Shown here: one piece after another, positions 43,857-52,391 of the stretch
How positions within the stretch are numbered: position 1 is the first letter of the stretch
Layout of the letters: each line of letters opens with the position of its first letter
Origin: an uncultured Clostridia bacterium
Lineage (GTDB): Bacteria; Bacillota; Clostridia; Christensenellales; Borkfalkiaceae
Assembly: GCA_947090365.1 (NCBI GenBank)
Contig: CAMUNT010000002.1
Coordinates: 1-64,000, forward strand
Direction of reading: 5' to 3'
DNA length: 64,000 nucleotides
Notes under the pieces: generated by a model
Databases searched by the model: none
Seen by the model: only the letters and a program-made list of their open reading frames with translations
What the model was told of the DNA's origin: nothing
Position numbers and translations under genes: made by a program

Positions 43857-44582
43857 TTACTTTGCAAAGCCCCCACCGACGGAAAGAACTTCGCCTGTTA
43901 CATAGTCGGCTTCTGACAGATATACGCACGCCTTTGCAACGTCCTCAGGATAGCCGATGCGCCCTGCGGGAATTTGAGATATAAGCTGTTCCATTTCGGC
44001 CGCAGTTAAATCGGAATTCATCTGCGTGTCGATAACCCCGGGGGATACGCAGTTTACCCGCACCTTAGACGGTGCAAGCTCCTTTGCAAGCGCTTTTGTA
44101 AAAGCGATAAGCGCGCCTTTTGAAGCGGAATAGGCTACTTCACAGCTGGCACCCACTTCGCCCCAGATTGACGAAATATTAATTATACAACCGCCTCCGT
44201 TTCCTATCATTCTGTCGGCAACAGCTTTCGAACACAAGAACGCACCGCAGGTATTCACTGCAAATATCTTGTTCCAATCCGCAAGAGCTGTATCCTGAAT
44301 TACACGGATTAACGAAATACCGGCATTGTTTACAAGCACGTCAAGCGTGTCGTAAATAGAAAAATATTCTTTAAACATCGCCCTTACCTGCGCTTCGTCC
44401 GAAACGTCGGCACGCATAAGCACCGGGCAGTAGCCAAGCATATTGAACTCTTCCTGCGTGGCAAGGGCGCTACGCTCATCGTTACAATAATTTATAACAA
44501 CCTCGTAGCCATGCTTTAAAAATTCAAGAGCAATCGCCTTACCTATTCCTTTCGTTCCACCCGTAACCAGCACAGTTTTCAT
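43857..44582 (-). CDS. Short-chain dehydrogenase/reductase, FabG-like
   Basis: This NAD(P)-dependent SDR of 241 residues has all family motifs: TGGTKGIGKAIA cofactor loop, NNAG, the catalytic Ser in NISSIWG and Tyr-Lys in YSASK, and PGVIDT after the active site. It resembles 3-oxoacyl-ACP reductase FabG, but its position as the last gene of the shikimate operon, sharing one base with aroK, means another substrate is possible. The substrate cannot be deduced. Confidence 0.88.
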   Translation of the reverse strand: MKTVLVTGGTKGIGKAIALEFLKHGYEVVINYCNDERSALATQEEFNMLGYCPVLMRADVSDEAQVRAMFKEYFSIYDTLDVLVNNAGISLIRVIQDTALADWNKIFAVNTCGAFLCSKAVADRMIGNGGGCIINISSIWGEVGASCEVAYSASKGALIAFTKALAKELAPSKVRVNCVSPGVIDTQMNSDLTAAEMEQLISQIPAGRIGYPEDVAKACVYLSEADYVTGEVLSVGGGFAK

Positions 44583-45088
44583 TATTTTCTCCGCTTCATT
44601 TCGTCTGTTATTTTTTTTAGTACTTCCTCAGGCGTCAGACCGTCGGTATCGATTATTAAGTCCGCAACTCTTTCGTAAATAGGCGTCCTTTCTTCGTATA
44701 GTTTGGTAAGCCGCTCTTTTCTGTCACCCGAAAGTAAAGGTCTCGAAGCGTCGCCTTCCAATCTTTTTAAAAGAGTTTCTAATCCCGTTCTCAGATATAC
44801 GACGTCGCCGTTTTCTTTAAAAAGCCGCACGTTCTCTTCGCGCAACACGGCGCCACCTCCGGTTGAAACGAAAGCGTCGTCTCCGTAGTTGCAAATTTCG
44901 CGTATCACCTCGGTTTCCAGTTCGCGGAAATATTCTTCGCCGTAGTCGGAAAATATTGTGCTTATATCGCCGTGGCGACTTGTAATGAATGCGTCGGTAT
45001 CGTAAATCTGCTCGTGACAAAGACTTTCATACAGCTCGATTACCGTCGTTTTGCCACATCCCGGCATACCGATTAAAAACGTTTTCAT
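44582..45088 (-). CDS. aroK: Shikimate kinase
   Basis: This 168-residue P-loop kinase phosphorylates shikimate at O3. Walker A is GMPGCGKTT (about 7-15). Shikimate-binding residues occur in YDTDAFI and in the STGGGAV loop, and the lid region contains DASRPLL with the conserved Arg. It overlaps aroQ by 4 bp and the SDR by 1 bp. Confidence 0.93.
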   Translation of the reverse strand: MKTFLIGMPGCGKTTVIELYESLCHEQIYDTDAFITSRHGDISTIFSDYGEEYFRELETEVIREICNYGDDAFVSTGGGAVLREENVRLFKENGDVVYLRTGLETLLKRLEGDASRPLLSGDRKERLTKLYEERTPIYERVADLIIDTDGLTPEEVLKKITDEMKRRK

Positions 45089-45498
45089 AGCTTAAAGCTT
45101 TCGCCTGCCAGAATATAGCTGTTTTTACCGAATCCGCATATAACGCCCTTACATACTTCCGACAAAACCGATTTATGCCTGAATTCTTCCCTTGCGTGTA
45201 TGTTCGACATATGAACTTCCACTACAGGAATTTTAATTGACGCGATTGCATCGCGGATTGCATAACTGTAATGGGTGAACGCACCCGCATTCAAAATAAT
45301 GCCGTCGAAATCTTCCGCACACTGAATTGCCGTACAGATATCACCCTCGTTATTGCTTTGATAAAATTCGCATTCGTCGCCGTAAAAATAATTTACGATT
45401 TCATAATTGATTTCATCAAGCGTCTGCGTTCCGTACACGTCCTGCTCGCGTTGACCGGTCATATTCAGATTTACGCCGTTTATAAATAAAAGCCTCAT
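45085..45498 (-). CDS. aroQ: 3-dehydroquinate dehydratase, type II
   Basis: This 137-residue dodecameric enzyme dehydrates 3-dehydroquinate to 3-dehydroshikimate. The active loop has NGVNLNMTGQREQDVYG with the catalytic Arg and Tyr. QSNNEGD, LNAGAFTHYSYAIRDAI and VEVHMSNIHAREEFR supply the other substrate-binding residues and the catalytic His. Small changes occur at the first loop (Val where Pro is usual), but the catalytic set is complete. Confidence 0.94.
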   Translation of the reverse strand: MRLLFINGVNLNMTGQREQDVYGTQTLDEINYEIVNYFYGDECEFYQSNNEGDICTAIQCAEDFDGIILNAGAFTHYSYAIRDAIASIKIPVVEVHMSNIHAREEFRHKSVLSEVCKGVICGFGKNSYILAGESFKL

Positions 45499-46295
45499 AT
45501 AAACTCCTCCCCAAACTTATTAAACAATCGTTTTGCCTCCGCTTCGTCGGCAGGTTTTTCAAAAAATATGCACTGCGCATAATACGCTTGATAAAACAGC
45601 ATTGCTTCCCCGTTTATTATCCGTTTACCGCAATTTTCCGCAATGCGCAGAAACTCGCTTTTTTTAGGCGTATAAATCAAATCAACCGCAACCTCGCATT
45701 GATTTATTATTTCTTCACTTACGGGGGAAACTCCCTCCGTAGAGTGCATACCGATACCTGTTGCGTTAATTATAACATAATATGCCTTGCTGTCAATGCC
45801 CGTAATAGCCTTTACGCCGGAAAATTCTTCTTCAAGGCTTTTAGCCATTTCGGTCTTCGTATCGTATACGTAAACGCTTGCACCGCTGTCCGTAAGCTTT
45901 TTGGCAACGCTTCTGCCTGCTCCGCCGGCGCCAAGCAAAAGTACGGTCTTGCCGTTAACATCAACGCCGTTGTTTTTAAGCATAAGCATAAAACCTAAAC
46001 CGTCGGTATTGTGCCCCGACATATCGCAAATTCTTACCGTATTGACCGCACCGAACAGTTTTGCATCGCCCTTGATCTTTTCAAGATACGGCATTATACT
46101 AAGCTTGTACGGTATCGTAACGTTGAAACCGTCGTATTCTTTAAACAGCTTTCCCGCGGTTGCATCAAATTCGCACTCGGGAATCGAAATCTTGCAATAT
46201 TCAAGATTACTGCCGGTATTCTTTGCAATGAACGCGTGAATTTCCGGACTTAAAGACTTTGAAACATCCTTGCCTATAACCGCTAATTTTTTCAT
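45495..46295 (-). CDS. aroE: Shikimate dehydrogenase
   Basis: This NADP-dependent enzyme reduces 3-dehydroshikimate. The substrate domain has SKSLSPEIHAF and NVTIPYK with the catalytic Lys, followed by GAVNTV and HNTDGLGF. The nucleotide fold starts at LLGAGGAGRSVAKKL. The start was moved from the upstream frame opening to the ATG at 46295, which overlaps the aroB stop as ATGA and gives the standard N-terminus MKKLAVIGKDVS. It has 266 residues. Confidence 0.94.
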   Translation of the reverse strand: MKKLAVIGKDVSKSLSPEIHAFIAKNTGSNLEYCKISIPECEFDATAGKLFKEYDGFNVTIPYKLSIMPYLEKIKGDAKLFGAVNTVRICDMSGHNTDGLGFMLMLKNNGVDVNGKTVLLLGAGGAGRSVAKKLTDSGASVYVYDTKTEMAKSLEEEFSGVKAITGIDSKAYYVIINATGIGMHSTEGVSPVSEEIINQCEVAVDLIYTPKKSEFLRIAENCGKRIINGEAMLFYQAYYAQCIFFEKPADEAEAKRLFNKFGEEFI

Positions 46296-47323
46296 TTGGC
46301 TTCCTTTAAAAAACACACGTATTCGTTGTAATCAAGAATAATTTCCGTACTTTCCCCCTCTTTTTTGGGTACTATAAGTGAAATACTTTCATCGGTATTT
46401 TTTTTGTCCATTACGGCAACCCTTGCCGATTTTTCAATATCGGTATATTCGGGAATTTTTACGACTTTTTTAATAAGACGTCTTAAATTTTCGTAATATT
46501 TTCCGCCACCGATGTTCAGCTTTTCCGCTATAGACATCTCGTAATACGTGCCTATCAGCACATATTCGCCATGTGATTTTCTTCGGTAATACAGCTCTAA
46601 CGCGTGCCCTGTAGTGTGCCCCAGGTTGAGTGTCTTTCTCGTTCCGTTCAAATCGCGTTCGTCGGCTAAAACCACACGCGCTTTATGGCGTATACACTCG
46701 GGAACTATCGAACCGAGAAAATTAAGATCGAAAAGGTTCTCCTCATTTTTTAACAGCGTGTCAAATATATTTTTATCAAGTGCGCCGTACTTTATAATTT
46801 CACCCAGCCCGCACCTTATTTCGCGCGCTGGCAAAGTCTTTAAAAATAGCGGGTCGACTATAACTTCCCGAGGTTGATAAAACGTACCGATAAGATTTTT
46901 TATATTTTTAAAGTCGACAGCCGTTTTCCCGCCGACGGAGCTGTCAACCTGCGCAAGCAAAGTAGTAGGAATCTGCACAAGCTTCACTCCGCGCATATAA
47001 AGCGACGAGGCGAGCCCCGCTATATCGCCTATCACTCCACCGCCGAACGCAATAACGGTACAGTTGCGCTTTATCCCCTCATCCGCCATTGCATTCAAAA
47101 TTCCCGTAAGCTTTGCAAGGCTTTTACTCTTCTCTCCTGCGGGAATTATTTTGACGGGCACACATGGAAAATACTCTTCGATTAAATTGGAATACAATTT
47201 ATATACAATTGTATCCGTAACGATAAATTTACGCCCTTCAATTTGCGGGGCATACTTTACAAAAGCCCCCTCACCGCAATGTATTATGCTTGAACTTTCC
47301 GCATTTAATAATATATCGGTCAT
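46292..47323 (-). CDS. aroB: 3-dehydroquinate synthase
   Basis: This enzyme turns DAHP into 3-dehydroquinate using NAD and a divalent metal. Nucleotide binding is seen at GGGVIGDIAGLASSLYMRG, PTTLLAQVDSSVGGKT, and the metal site at GLGEIIKYG, NLGHTTGHALE and HGEYV. Length (343) is normal. It overlaps aroC and aroE by 4 bp each. Confidence 0.95.
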   Translation of the reverse strand: MTDILLNAESSSIIHCGEGAFVKYAPQIEGRKFIVTDTIVYKLYSNLIEEYFPCVPVKIIPAGEKSKSLAKLTGILNAMADEGIKRNCTVIAFGGGVIGDIAGLASSLYMRGVKLVQIPTTLLAQVDSSVGGKTAVDFKNIKNLIGTFYQPREVIVDPLFLKTLPAREIRCGLGEIIKYGALDKNIFDTLLKNEENLFDLNFLGSIVPECIRHKARVVLADERDLNGTRKTLNLGHTTGHALELYYRRKSHGEYVLIGTYYEMSIAEKLNIGGGKYYENLRRLIKKVVKIPEYTDIEKSARVAVMDKKNTDESISLIVPKKEGESTEIILDYNEYVCFLKEAK

Positions 47324-48444
47324 TTCAATTCCCTGTATCTTTTGATTACTTCGTCCATGCTGTCACCGCCCAAACGGTATGCCACCGCCTGAGCAAGAGC
47401 AAAAGCCGTTACGCTTTCCAGTACGATTTCACAGGCACAGATTGCACAGACGTCACTGCGTTCGGGGGCAGAAACCGTCCCGCGCTTTGTAATATAGTCT
47501 ACTGTTTTCAAGCCCTTCATAACGGTTGGAATAGGCTTCATAGAAACCCGCAGCACTATCTCTTCGCCGTTGGACATTCCGCCCTCGATACCTCCGGCAT
47601 TGTTAGTTTTACGGTAGAATTCGCCGTTGAAGAAAATTTCATCGTGAACCTTACTGCCGGGTAAATCGGCCGAACCGAAACCAGCACCGACCTCAACGCC
47701 CTTAATCGCCTGTACGCTCATAAGCGCAGAACACAGAAGCGCATCAAGCTTGGTTGAATACTGCATACAGCTACCGAACCCGCTTTTAAGCCCCTTAACG
47801 CGAATTTCTATAACCCCACCTGCCGTATCGCCGTCTGCTTTCAGACTATCTATAAGTGCAATTGCCTTACTCTCGACCTCTTTGTCAAGCATAAACAAGG
47901 GATTTTGCTTTGAAATTTCAAGCTGTTCGAAATTGTATTCGTGCGTATCTTTAATACCGCAAACACTTTTTGCGTATCCCGAAATTTCCACCCCAAGCTT
48001 TTTAAGATACTGTCTTGCAACCGTTCCCGCTATTACCCGAACGGCAGTTTCGCGCGCACTGGCGCGTTCCAAAATATTGCGCGCATCGGTCTGTCCGAAC
48101 TTTTTAAGTCCCGTTAAATCGGCGTGCCCGGGGCGCACTGCGGTCAGTTGTTTCCGCATTTCGTCACAGCCCTCGGGCGCCATAATTTCCCGCCAGTTGG
48201 CGTAGTCGTTGTTATTGACAGAAAACGCCATAGGACTGCCCAAGGTTTTTCGGTTTCTGACACCGCTTAAAATCTCTACCTTGTCCTTTTCGATTTTCTG
48301 CCTGTCACCTCTGCCGTAACCGCCTTGCCGAAGCGCAAGGTATCTGTCGATTTCTTCTATATTTAATTCAAGGTTTGCAGGCAAGCCTTCGATTATACCT
48401 AACAGCGCTTTGCCATGCGATTCCCCCGCAGTAGTAAGTTTCAT
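47320..48444 (-). CDS. aroC: Chorismate synthase
   Basis: This FMN-dependent enzyme makes chorismate from EPSP. The N-terminal GESHGKALLGIIEGLPA, the mid-region RASARETAVRVIAG and the later GGMSNGEEIVLRVSMKPIPT motifs are complete in 374 residues. It is the first shikimate gene of the operon, 8 bp after the metallo-beta-lactamase-like gene. EPSP synthase and DAHP synthase genes are absent from this window and must lie elsewhere. Confidence 0.96.
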   Translation of the reverse strand: MKLTTAGESHGKALLGIIEGLPANLELNIEEIDRYLALRQGGYGRGDRQKIEKDKVEILSGVRNRKTLGSPMAFSVNNNDYANWREIMAPEGCDEMRKQLTAVRPGHADLTGLKKFGQTDARNILERASARETAVRVIAGTVARQYLKKLGVEISGYAKSVCGIKDTHEYNFEQLEISKQNPLFMLDKEVESKAIALIDSLKADGDTAGGVIEIRVKGLKSGFGSCMQYSTKLDALLCSALMSVQAIKGVEVGAGFGSADLPGSKVHDEIFFNGEFYRKTNNAGGIEGGMSNGEEIVLRVSMKPIPTVMKGLKTVDYITKRGTVSAPERSDVCAICACEIVLESVTAFALAQAVAYRLGGDSMDEVIKRYRELK

Positions 48445-48452
48445 AATTTACC

Positions 48453-49463
48453 TCATTTGATTGTATAACCGGAAGCCGTTACTTCAATCGTAATATTCCC
48501 CATCTCGTCAGTCCTGTACAAGCTGTTGTCGCCGATACTGTTTATAACGTCGGACAATACCGGCACCGACGGACTTCCGCCACCGTTTTCCCCGACGGAA
48601 ACCACAGCCATTTCAGGTCTTACCAAGTCATAAAATTCCGGACAAGCCGATACTTCACTGCCATGATTTGCAAGCTGAACTACTTTACACTTTTCAAGGG
48701 GTATAAAATAATCCCCTGTATCAGTAGCCATTTCATATGATTGTACCAGAAAGCTCAGAATTTTCGTTTCGACGTCGCTTGTAAACAGAAACGCCGTATC
48801 CGCATATTCAAGCCAGATAACCGCAGAACTGTTATTTCTGTTTGACTTCGACGGGTTCGCATTCAACTGCGCGTATTCTCCGCCATCGTTTTCAATCACC
48901 GACGGAGAAATAAAAGTAAAAAAGTAATCGTTTTCAGTAAAGCCGGCATTGTATTCGCTGAAAATTATTTCCGCATCGCTTATTTCCGTTTGAGTAACGA
49001 AATCCCGAAAACCGTCGGTTATATATTTATTTTTGCAGTACGGCATATAAACCTTATTTACTTTCTTATACTTTAAAACTTCCGTAAGCCCGCCACAATG
49101 CTCATTATTAACAGACGAACAAACAAGATAGTCAACAGTGTCTATTGCTCGCTTGTTTAACTGTTTTATGACTTTTGAATTGTTCGAATAGCTTCCGTCA
49201 CCCGCATCGATTAACATATTTTTACCGTCCGGAAGTTCAACGATTATGCAGTCGCCGTAACTCACGTCGACGAAGGTCACGCGCATAATACCCTTATTTG
49301 CCCTGTCACCAGCGACGCAATAGCTTGCAAGATATTTTACCGGAATGAAAATATTCGTAATAATTAATGCGATAGTAAACAAAGTAACTATGCATGCCGA
49401 TATTATTGCCCACAGCTTAGCTTTTGAAAGCTTTTTCTCTTTTTTCTTTTGTTTTTTTATCAC
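48453..49463 (-). CDS. ComEC-type metallo-beta-lactamase-fold membrane protein with degenerate metal site
   Basis: This protein of about 336 residues has a basic N-terminus, one membrane helix (about 19-42) and an outside domain resembling the C-terminal nuclease-like domain of ComEC: FVDVSYGDCIIVELPDG, LIDAGDG, then SSVNNEHCGGL where active enzymes have HxHxDH, and LANHGS where ComEC has HHGS. Most metal ligands are therefore replaced. It may bind a ligand or peptidoglycan rather than cleave. The start at the GTG at 49463 is favoured over the TTG at 49469 because the promoter -10 box ends 6 bp before it. It is first in the shikimate operon. Confidence 0.72.
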   Translation of the reverse strand: MIKKQKKKEKKLSKAKLWAIISACIVTLFTIALIITNIFIPVKYLASYCVAGDRANKGIMRVTFVDVSYGDCIIVELPDGKNMLIDAGDGSYSNNSKVIKQLNKRAIDTVDYLVCSSVNNEHCGGLTEVLKYKKVNKVYMPYCKNKYITDGFRDFVTQTEISDAEIIFSEYNAGFTENDYFFTFISPSVIENDGGEYAQLNANPSKSNRNNSSAVIWLEYADTAFLFTSDVETKILSFLVQSYEMATDTGDYFIPLEKCKVVQLANHGSEVSACPEFYDLVRPEMAVVSVGENGGGSPSVPVLSDVINSIGDNSLYRTDEMGNITIEVTASGYTIK

Positions 49464-49469
49464 AAACAA

Positions 49470-49498
49470 ATTTTACCATAACGCATAAAAAAATACAA
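49470..49498 (-). promoter_or_regulatory. Promoter of the shikimate operon, predicted leaderless
   Basis: TTGTAT (49493-49498), 17 bp, TAAAAT (49470-49475) preceded by TGG. The GTG at 49463 begins 6 bp after the -10 box. Its -35 box is 8 bp from the -35 box of the divergent tRNA-Leu promoter. Confidence 0.7.
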
Positions 49499-49506
49499 GG
49501 TATTGC

Positions 49507-49535
49507 TTGACAAAGTTTAAAATATACTTTATAAT
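49507..49535 (+). promoter_or_regulatory. Perfect consensus promoter of tRNA-Leu
   Basis: TTGACA (49507-49512), 17 bp, TATAAT (49530-49535). The tRNA begins 13 bp after the -10 box. Confidence 0.9.
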
Positions 49536-49547
49536 TTTTTTAGTTTT

Positions 49548-49630
49548 GCGGACGTGGCGAAATTGGCAGACGCGCAGGTTTCAGGTTCCTGTGGGCAACC
49601 ATGGGGGTTCAAGTCCCTTCGTCCGCACCA
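49548..49630 (+). tRNA. tRNA-Leu (CAG)
   Basis: The gene is 83 nt including an encoded CCA. The acceptor arms GCGGACG and CGTCCGC pair perfectly with A as discriminator. The D-arm TGGCGAAATTGGCAGA, a long variable arm and the T-arm GGGGGTTCAAGTCCC fit class II tRNA-Leu. The anticodon loop TTCAGGT gives anticodon CAG, reading CUG. The last pair of the anticodon stem is a T-T mismatch. Confidence 0.95.
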
Positions 49631-49666
49631 TAATACAGGGGTAACCGGTAAGTTACCCCTGTATTA
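49631..49666 (+). terminator. Terminator after tRNA-Leu
   Basis: Perfect 15-bp arms (49631-49645 with 49652-49666), followed by a T-rich stretch. Confidence 0.9.
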
Positions 49667-49778
49667 TTTCTTTGGTCGGCGATAATGAACTTGCGGGAAT
49701 ACAACCCGTATTTATTCGGCGCTGATCTGCGGGCTCTACCGCATACTTGACAGCAACCGGGGCAGACAATGTATAATG

Positions 49779-50462
49779 TCATAGATGTTCCTTTTTTAAT
49801 TTAACCGACTGAAATAATGATTTTAAGGATATCAAAACAAGTAAAGTCCATATTGCGAACGAACTTACAGCGCATAAAATAAACATATCTTTGTCCATAC
49901 CTCCGCCGAATGTTATAATTAACGTATATTGTAAAGATAAAACTGAAACGAGTGCATCAACAAAATTAACGGTGCGCAATATTGTTAGGCTTAAATGAAG
50001 CACATTCCTCGTTTTGATAATATTTCTTGTTGATATAACAATTTTGTATGTCGTATATGCCGCAACTGTAATCGCGGGAATAGTTGAATAATTAACCGTT
50101 TTCTTTTGTAATACCATTAACGAAATCGGAGCAATTAAAGCAAAATCGATTATAAATAGAAATATGCTTTGAATTAAAAATAACTTTGTACGTTTGTTTT
50201 CTTTTTGTTCGTCGGCTAATTTTTCTTTGTGAAATTTTCGTTCCGAAAAAATAACATACGCTCTTATGCTTAATAGTAATGCATAATATACGGCTATTCC
50301 GATATTCCATACTGCCTCATACGCAATACAGAGAAAAACATTATACGCCGTAAATAACACTGTAATAAAAAAAGAAAGAGCCGAAGAGATAAACGTACGA
50401 AAAACATAATCGTTTTTTATTCGTTTTAATAATTTAATTACGGCTCTTTCTTTGATTTTCAT
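49779..50462 (-). CDS. Membrane protein of unknown function in a TetR cluster
   Basis: The 227-residue product has about six hydrophobic segments with a basic N-terminus and two Lys/Arg-rich cytosolic loops. I recognise no motif. It lies 15 bp after the 178-residue protein gene and is more AT-rich than most neighbours, like the other genes of this cluster. The divergent TetR regulator suggests expression on a signal such as a lipid or drug. It resembles a small integral membrane sensor or transporter accessory only in general form. Confidence 0.65.
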   Translation of the reverse strand: MKIKERAVIKLLKRIKNDYVFRTFISSALSFFITVLFTAYNVFLCIAYEAVWNIGIAVYYALLLSIRAYVIFSERKFHKEKLADEQKENKRTKLFLIQSIFLFIIDFALIAPISLMVLQKKTVNYSTIPAITVAAYTTYKIVISTRNIIKTRNVLHLSLTILRTVNFVDALVSVLSLQYTLIITFGGGMDKDMFILCAVSSFAIWTLLVLISLKSLFQSVKLKKEHL

Positions 50463-50477
50463 TTATAATTATCGCCT

Positions 50478-51014
50478 TTATATGATTTCCGCTTTCAATA
50501 AATCGTTGCCTTTTTCAAGCAGATTTGCTAATTTTTCTTCATTGTCATCTATAATAGGCAACAATGTTTTCGTCTTTTTTGCAACGAGTTTTTTATAAAT
50601 AAGATAATTTATTCCGCAAAGCGCAATACCAAAAACTCCGAGTATGATACCGCCTGCAAATGCGGGAATATTGTTTTGTATCAACATTGTAAGACACATT
50701 CCTCCGCCTAAAATAAGCGTGGCAATGCAACCGAATATATAGGCAAATACGCTTGCGCCCGCTGTTTTTGTACGGTGTAATCCGTTGATTGTTTCAAACG
50801 TATCTTCCGCTTGCCGTTCGAGTTTTGTAAGTTCAAGCTTATGTTTTTGTTTTCTGTCGCGTTTAAGAGAGAGCGTTACCCCGTCTATTGCAGTAGGCGT
50901 TGTCGAAGTAACTTCCCAACCGAAAGCTTCATACATATCGATTGCTTTTGTTTGGTCTTTTGCTTTTACCGTTTTTGTTTTATACTCATATGAAATAAAG
51001 TCTTTTTCTTGCAT
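50478..51014 (-). CDS. Membrane protein with two helices, unknown function, divergent from tetR
   Basis: A 178-residue protein. The N-terminal 80 residues form a soluble beta/alpha domain (starting EKDFISYEYKTKTVKAKDQTKAIDMYEAFGWEV) that looks like a small alpha-beta domain seen at the start of some Firmicute membrane proteins. Two helices follow (about 85-109 and 115-140), then a basic, Glu-containing tail. It carries a ribosome binding site (GGAGGCATATC before the ATG). It is the first gene after the intergenic region shared with tetR, so it is a likely TetR target. Confidence 0.68.
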   Translation of the reverse strand: MQEKDFISYEYKTKTVKAKDQTKAIDMYEAFGWEVTSTTPTAIDGVTLSLKRDRKQKHKLELTKLERQAEDTFETINGLHRTKTAGASVFAYIFGCIATLILGGGMCLTMLIQNNIPAFAGGIILGVFGIALCGINYLIYKKLVAKKTKTLLPIIDDNEEKLANLLEKGNDLLKAEII

Positions 51015-51074
51015 TTTGATATGCCTCCGTATAATTTATTTATCCTCGTCAAAGTCTATCGCCGCGCGTTCCGA

Positions 51075-51103
51075 TTGACTTTTCCTTGAGACAAGTGTAT
51101 TAT
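51075..51103 (+). promoter_or_regulatory. tetR promoter
   Basis: TTGACT (51075-51080), 17 bp, TATTAT (51098-51103). An inverted repeat GACACT/AGTGTC (51147-51152 with 51162-51167) lies in the leader and could be an operator or a hairpin. Confidence 0.6.
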
Positions 51104-51201
51104 GTACTATAAGCGGAAATAAATCAACCGCTTGAAAGCGCAATAAGACACTATGAAAGAAAGTGTCGGCGCAAATGAGACAAAAAGGAGTTTTTTGTAT
51201 C

Positions 51202-51720
51202 GTGGAATACGCACCCGAAGAGTACACCAGACACTATATTGTGCAAGCACTTTTTAAGTTGATGAGCGAATACCGCTATGACAAAATAAGTGTAACGGAC
51301 ATTGCGGAAAAAGCAGGTGTCGGCAGAGCGACTTTTTATCGCTACTTTAAGAGTAAAGAAGATGTGATACTTTTCTATTTTGAACACAATACAAAACAAT
51401 TTGTTTTCGGGCAACATTATTTGCCACGTTGCAAAGAAGATTATGTAAAAGTAGTAACTAACGTTTTAACCCTTTTCAAAAAAAACAAAGAACCTTTCAA
51501 ATTATTAAGAAAGGCACGTTTAGAGTATATTTATCTTGATTATCTGAATAAAAATTTTATTGAAACTTTTGAAAACGAACATCCCAATAAAAATCAATAT
51601 GCTCCGTATCTTTATGCGGGTATGCTATTCAATGTTTCTATGGCGTGGCTTGATAATGACTGTAAGCAAGAAATACCGACTATTGCCGAAATGATTGTAA
51701 GTTCAATCTATGTTAATTAA
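51202..51720 (+). CDS. TetR/AcrR-family transcriptional regulator
   Basis: The product has about 172 residues, with an N-terminal helix-turn-helix (YDKISVTDIAEKAGVGRATFYRYFKSKEDV, about 25-55) and a C-terminal ligand domain of about 110 residues. The start was set at the GTG at 51202, because the frame opens earlier at a GTG at 51163 without a ribosome binding site, whereas AAAGGAG lies 11 bp before 51202. It probably represses the divergent pair of membrane protein genes and itself. The ligand is unknown. Confidence 0.85.
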   Translation: MEYAPEEYTRHYIVQALFKLMSEYRYDKISVTDIAEKAGVGRATFYRYFKSKEDVILFYFEHNTKQFVFGQHYLPRCKEDYVKVVTNVLTLFKKNKEPFKLLRKARLEYIYLDYLNKNFIETFENEHPNKNQYAPYLYAGMLFNVSMAWLDNDCKQEIPTIAEMIVSSIYVN

Positions 51721-51878
51721 TTGTTTTGTATTTGCTTGTGCTTACCGTCCGGGGACGGAATACACCGAAAGCTAAAAGTCTGTATAACTGTTTTGCTTAA
51801 CAAATCAAAACGATTTAGGCGTTACAGCATCGAATAATGATGTTACGGTTGGATATGATTAGATTTCAATAATTATAG

Positions 51879-51907
51879 AAGAGGAACTTCTTCACGAAGT
51901 TCCTCTT
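51879..51907. terminator. Bidirectional terminator after rpiB
   Basis: Perfect 12-bp arms (51879-51890 with 51896-51907), TTCAC loop, short A/T tracts on both sides. It ends the hydrolase-lepB-rpiB operon; the 160 bp on the tetR side of it hold nothing recognisable. Confidence 0.85.
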
Positions 51908-51941
51908 TTAAATAAACCAAATTGCCGTTGATATTTTAAGC

Positions 51942-52391
51942 TTATTTGCCGTATTTTTTTTCAACGGCGGTAATTTTATCGACACGCCGCTGATGTCTGC
52001 CACCTTCGAATTCGGTTTTCAGGAAAATATCGACTATTTCCAAAGCGTAACCTGCCCCTACCACCTTTTCACCCATAGCCAAAATGTTTGCATCGTTATG
52101 ACGACGGGTAAACTCAGCGCAGTACGAATCGTGACAGTGCGCGCACCTTACCCCGGGAACCTTGTTTGCGACCATCGATACGCCTATACCCGTTGAGCAG
52201 ATTATTATCCCCTTCTCGCATTTACCGCAAGCTATCGCTTCGGCCGCGGGAAGAGCGAAATCGGGATAGTCGCAGCTTTCGAAGCTGTCCGTTCCGAAAT
52301 CGGTTACCTCGTGGCCGTTAGCCGTTAAATATTTTTTGATTTCGTTTTTTAAGTTAAGTCCGCCGTGATCGGCGGCAATAGCTATTTTCAT
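51942..52391 (-). CDS. rpiB: Ribose-5-phosphate isomerase B
   Basis: This 149-residue isomerase of the RpiB/LacAB family interconverts ribulose- and ribose-5-phosphate. Visible residues include AADHGGLNLKNEI (phosphate loop, substrate His), the catalytic Cys in GIIICSTGIGVSMVANKVPGVRCAHCHD and RRHNDANIL. It is last in the lepB-pepF-dnaB-ywlC-ywlE operon, sharing its first base with ywlE. Confidence 0.94.
   Translation of the reverse strand: MKIAIAADHGGLNLKNEIKKYLTANGHEVTDFGTDSFESCDYPDFALPAAEAIACGKCEKGIIICSTGIGVSMVANKVPGVRCAHCHDSYCAEFTRRHNDANILAMGEKVVGAGYALEIVDIFLKTEFEGGRHQRRVDKITAVEKKYGK

Noticed and set aside
49747..49777. TTGACA and TATAAT on the plus strand after the tRNA-Leu terminator
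   Set aside because: The spacing is 19 bp, too long for a good promoter, and the region downstream only holds genes on the opposite strand.
49630..51941. A prophage or integrative element beside tRNA-Leu
   Set aside because: No integrase, phage gene or repeated att-like copy of the tRNA end was found by eye. Only AT-richness supports transfer.
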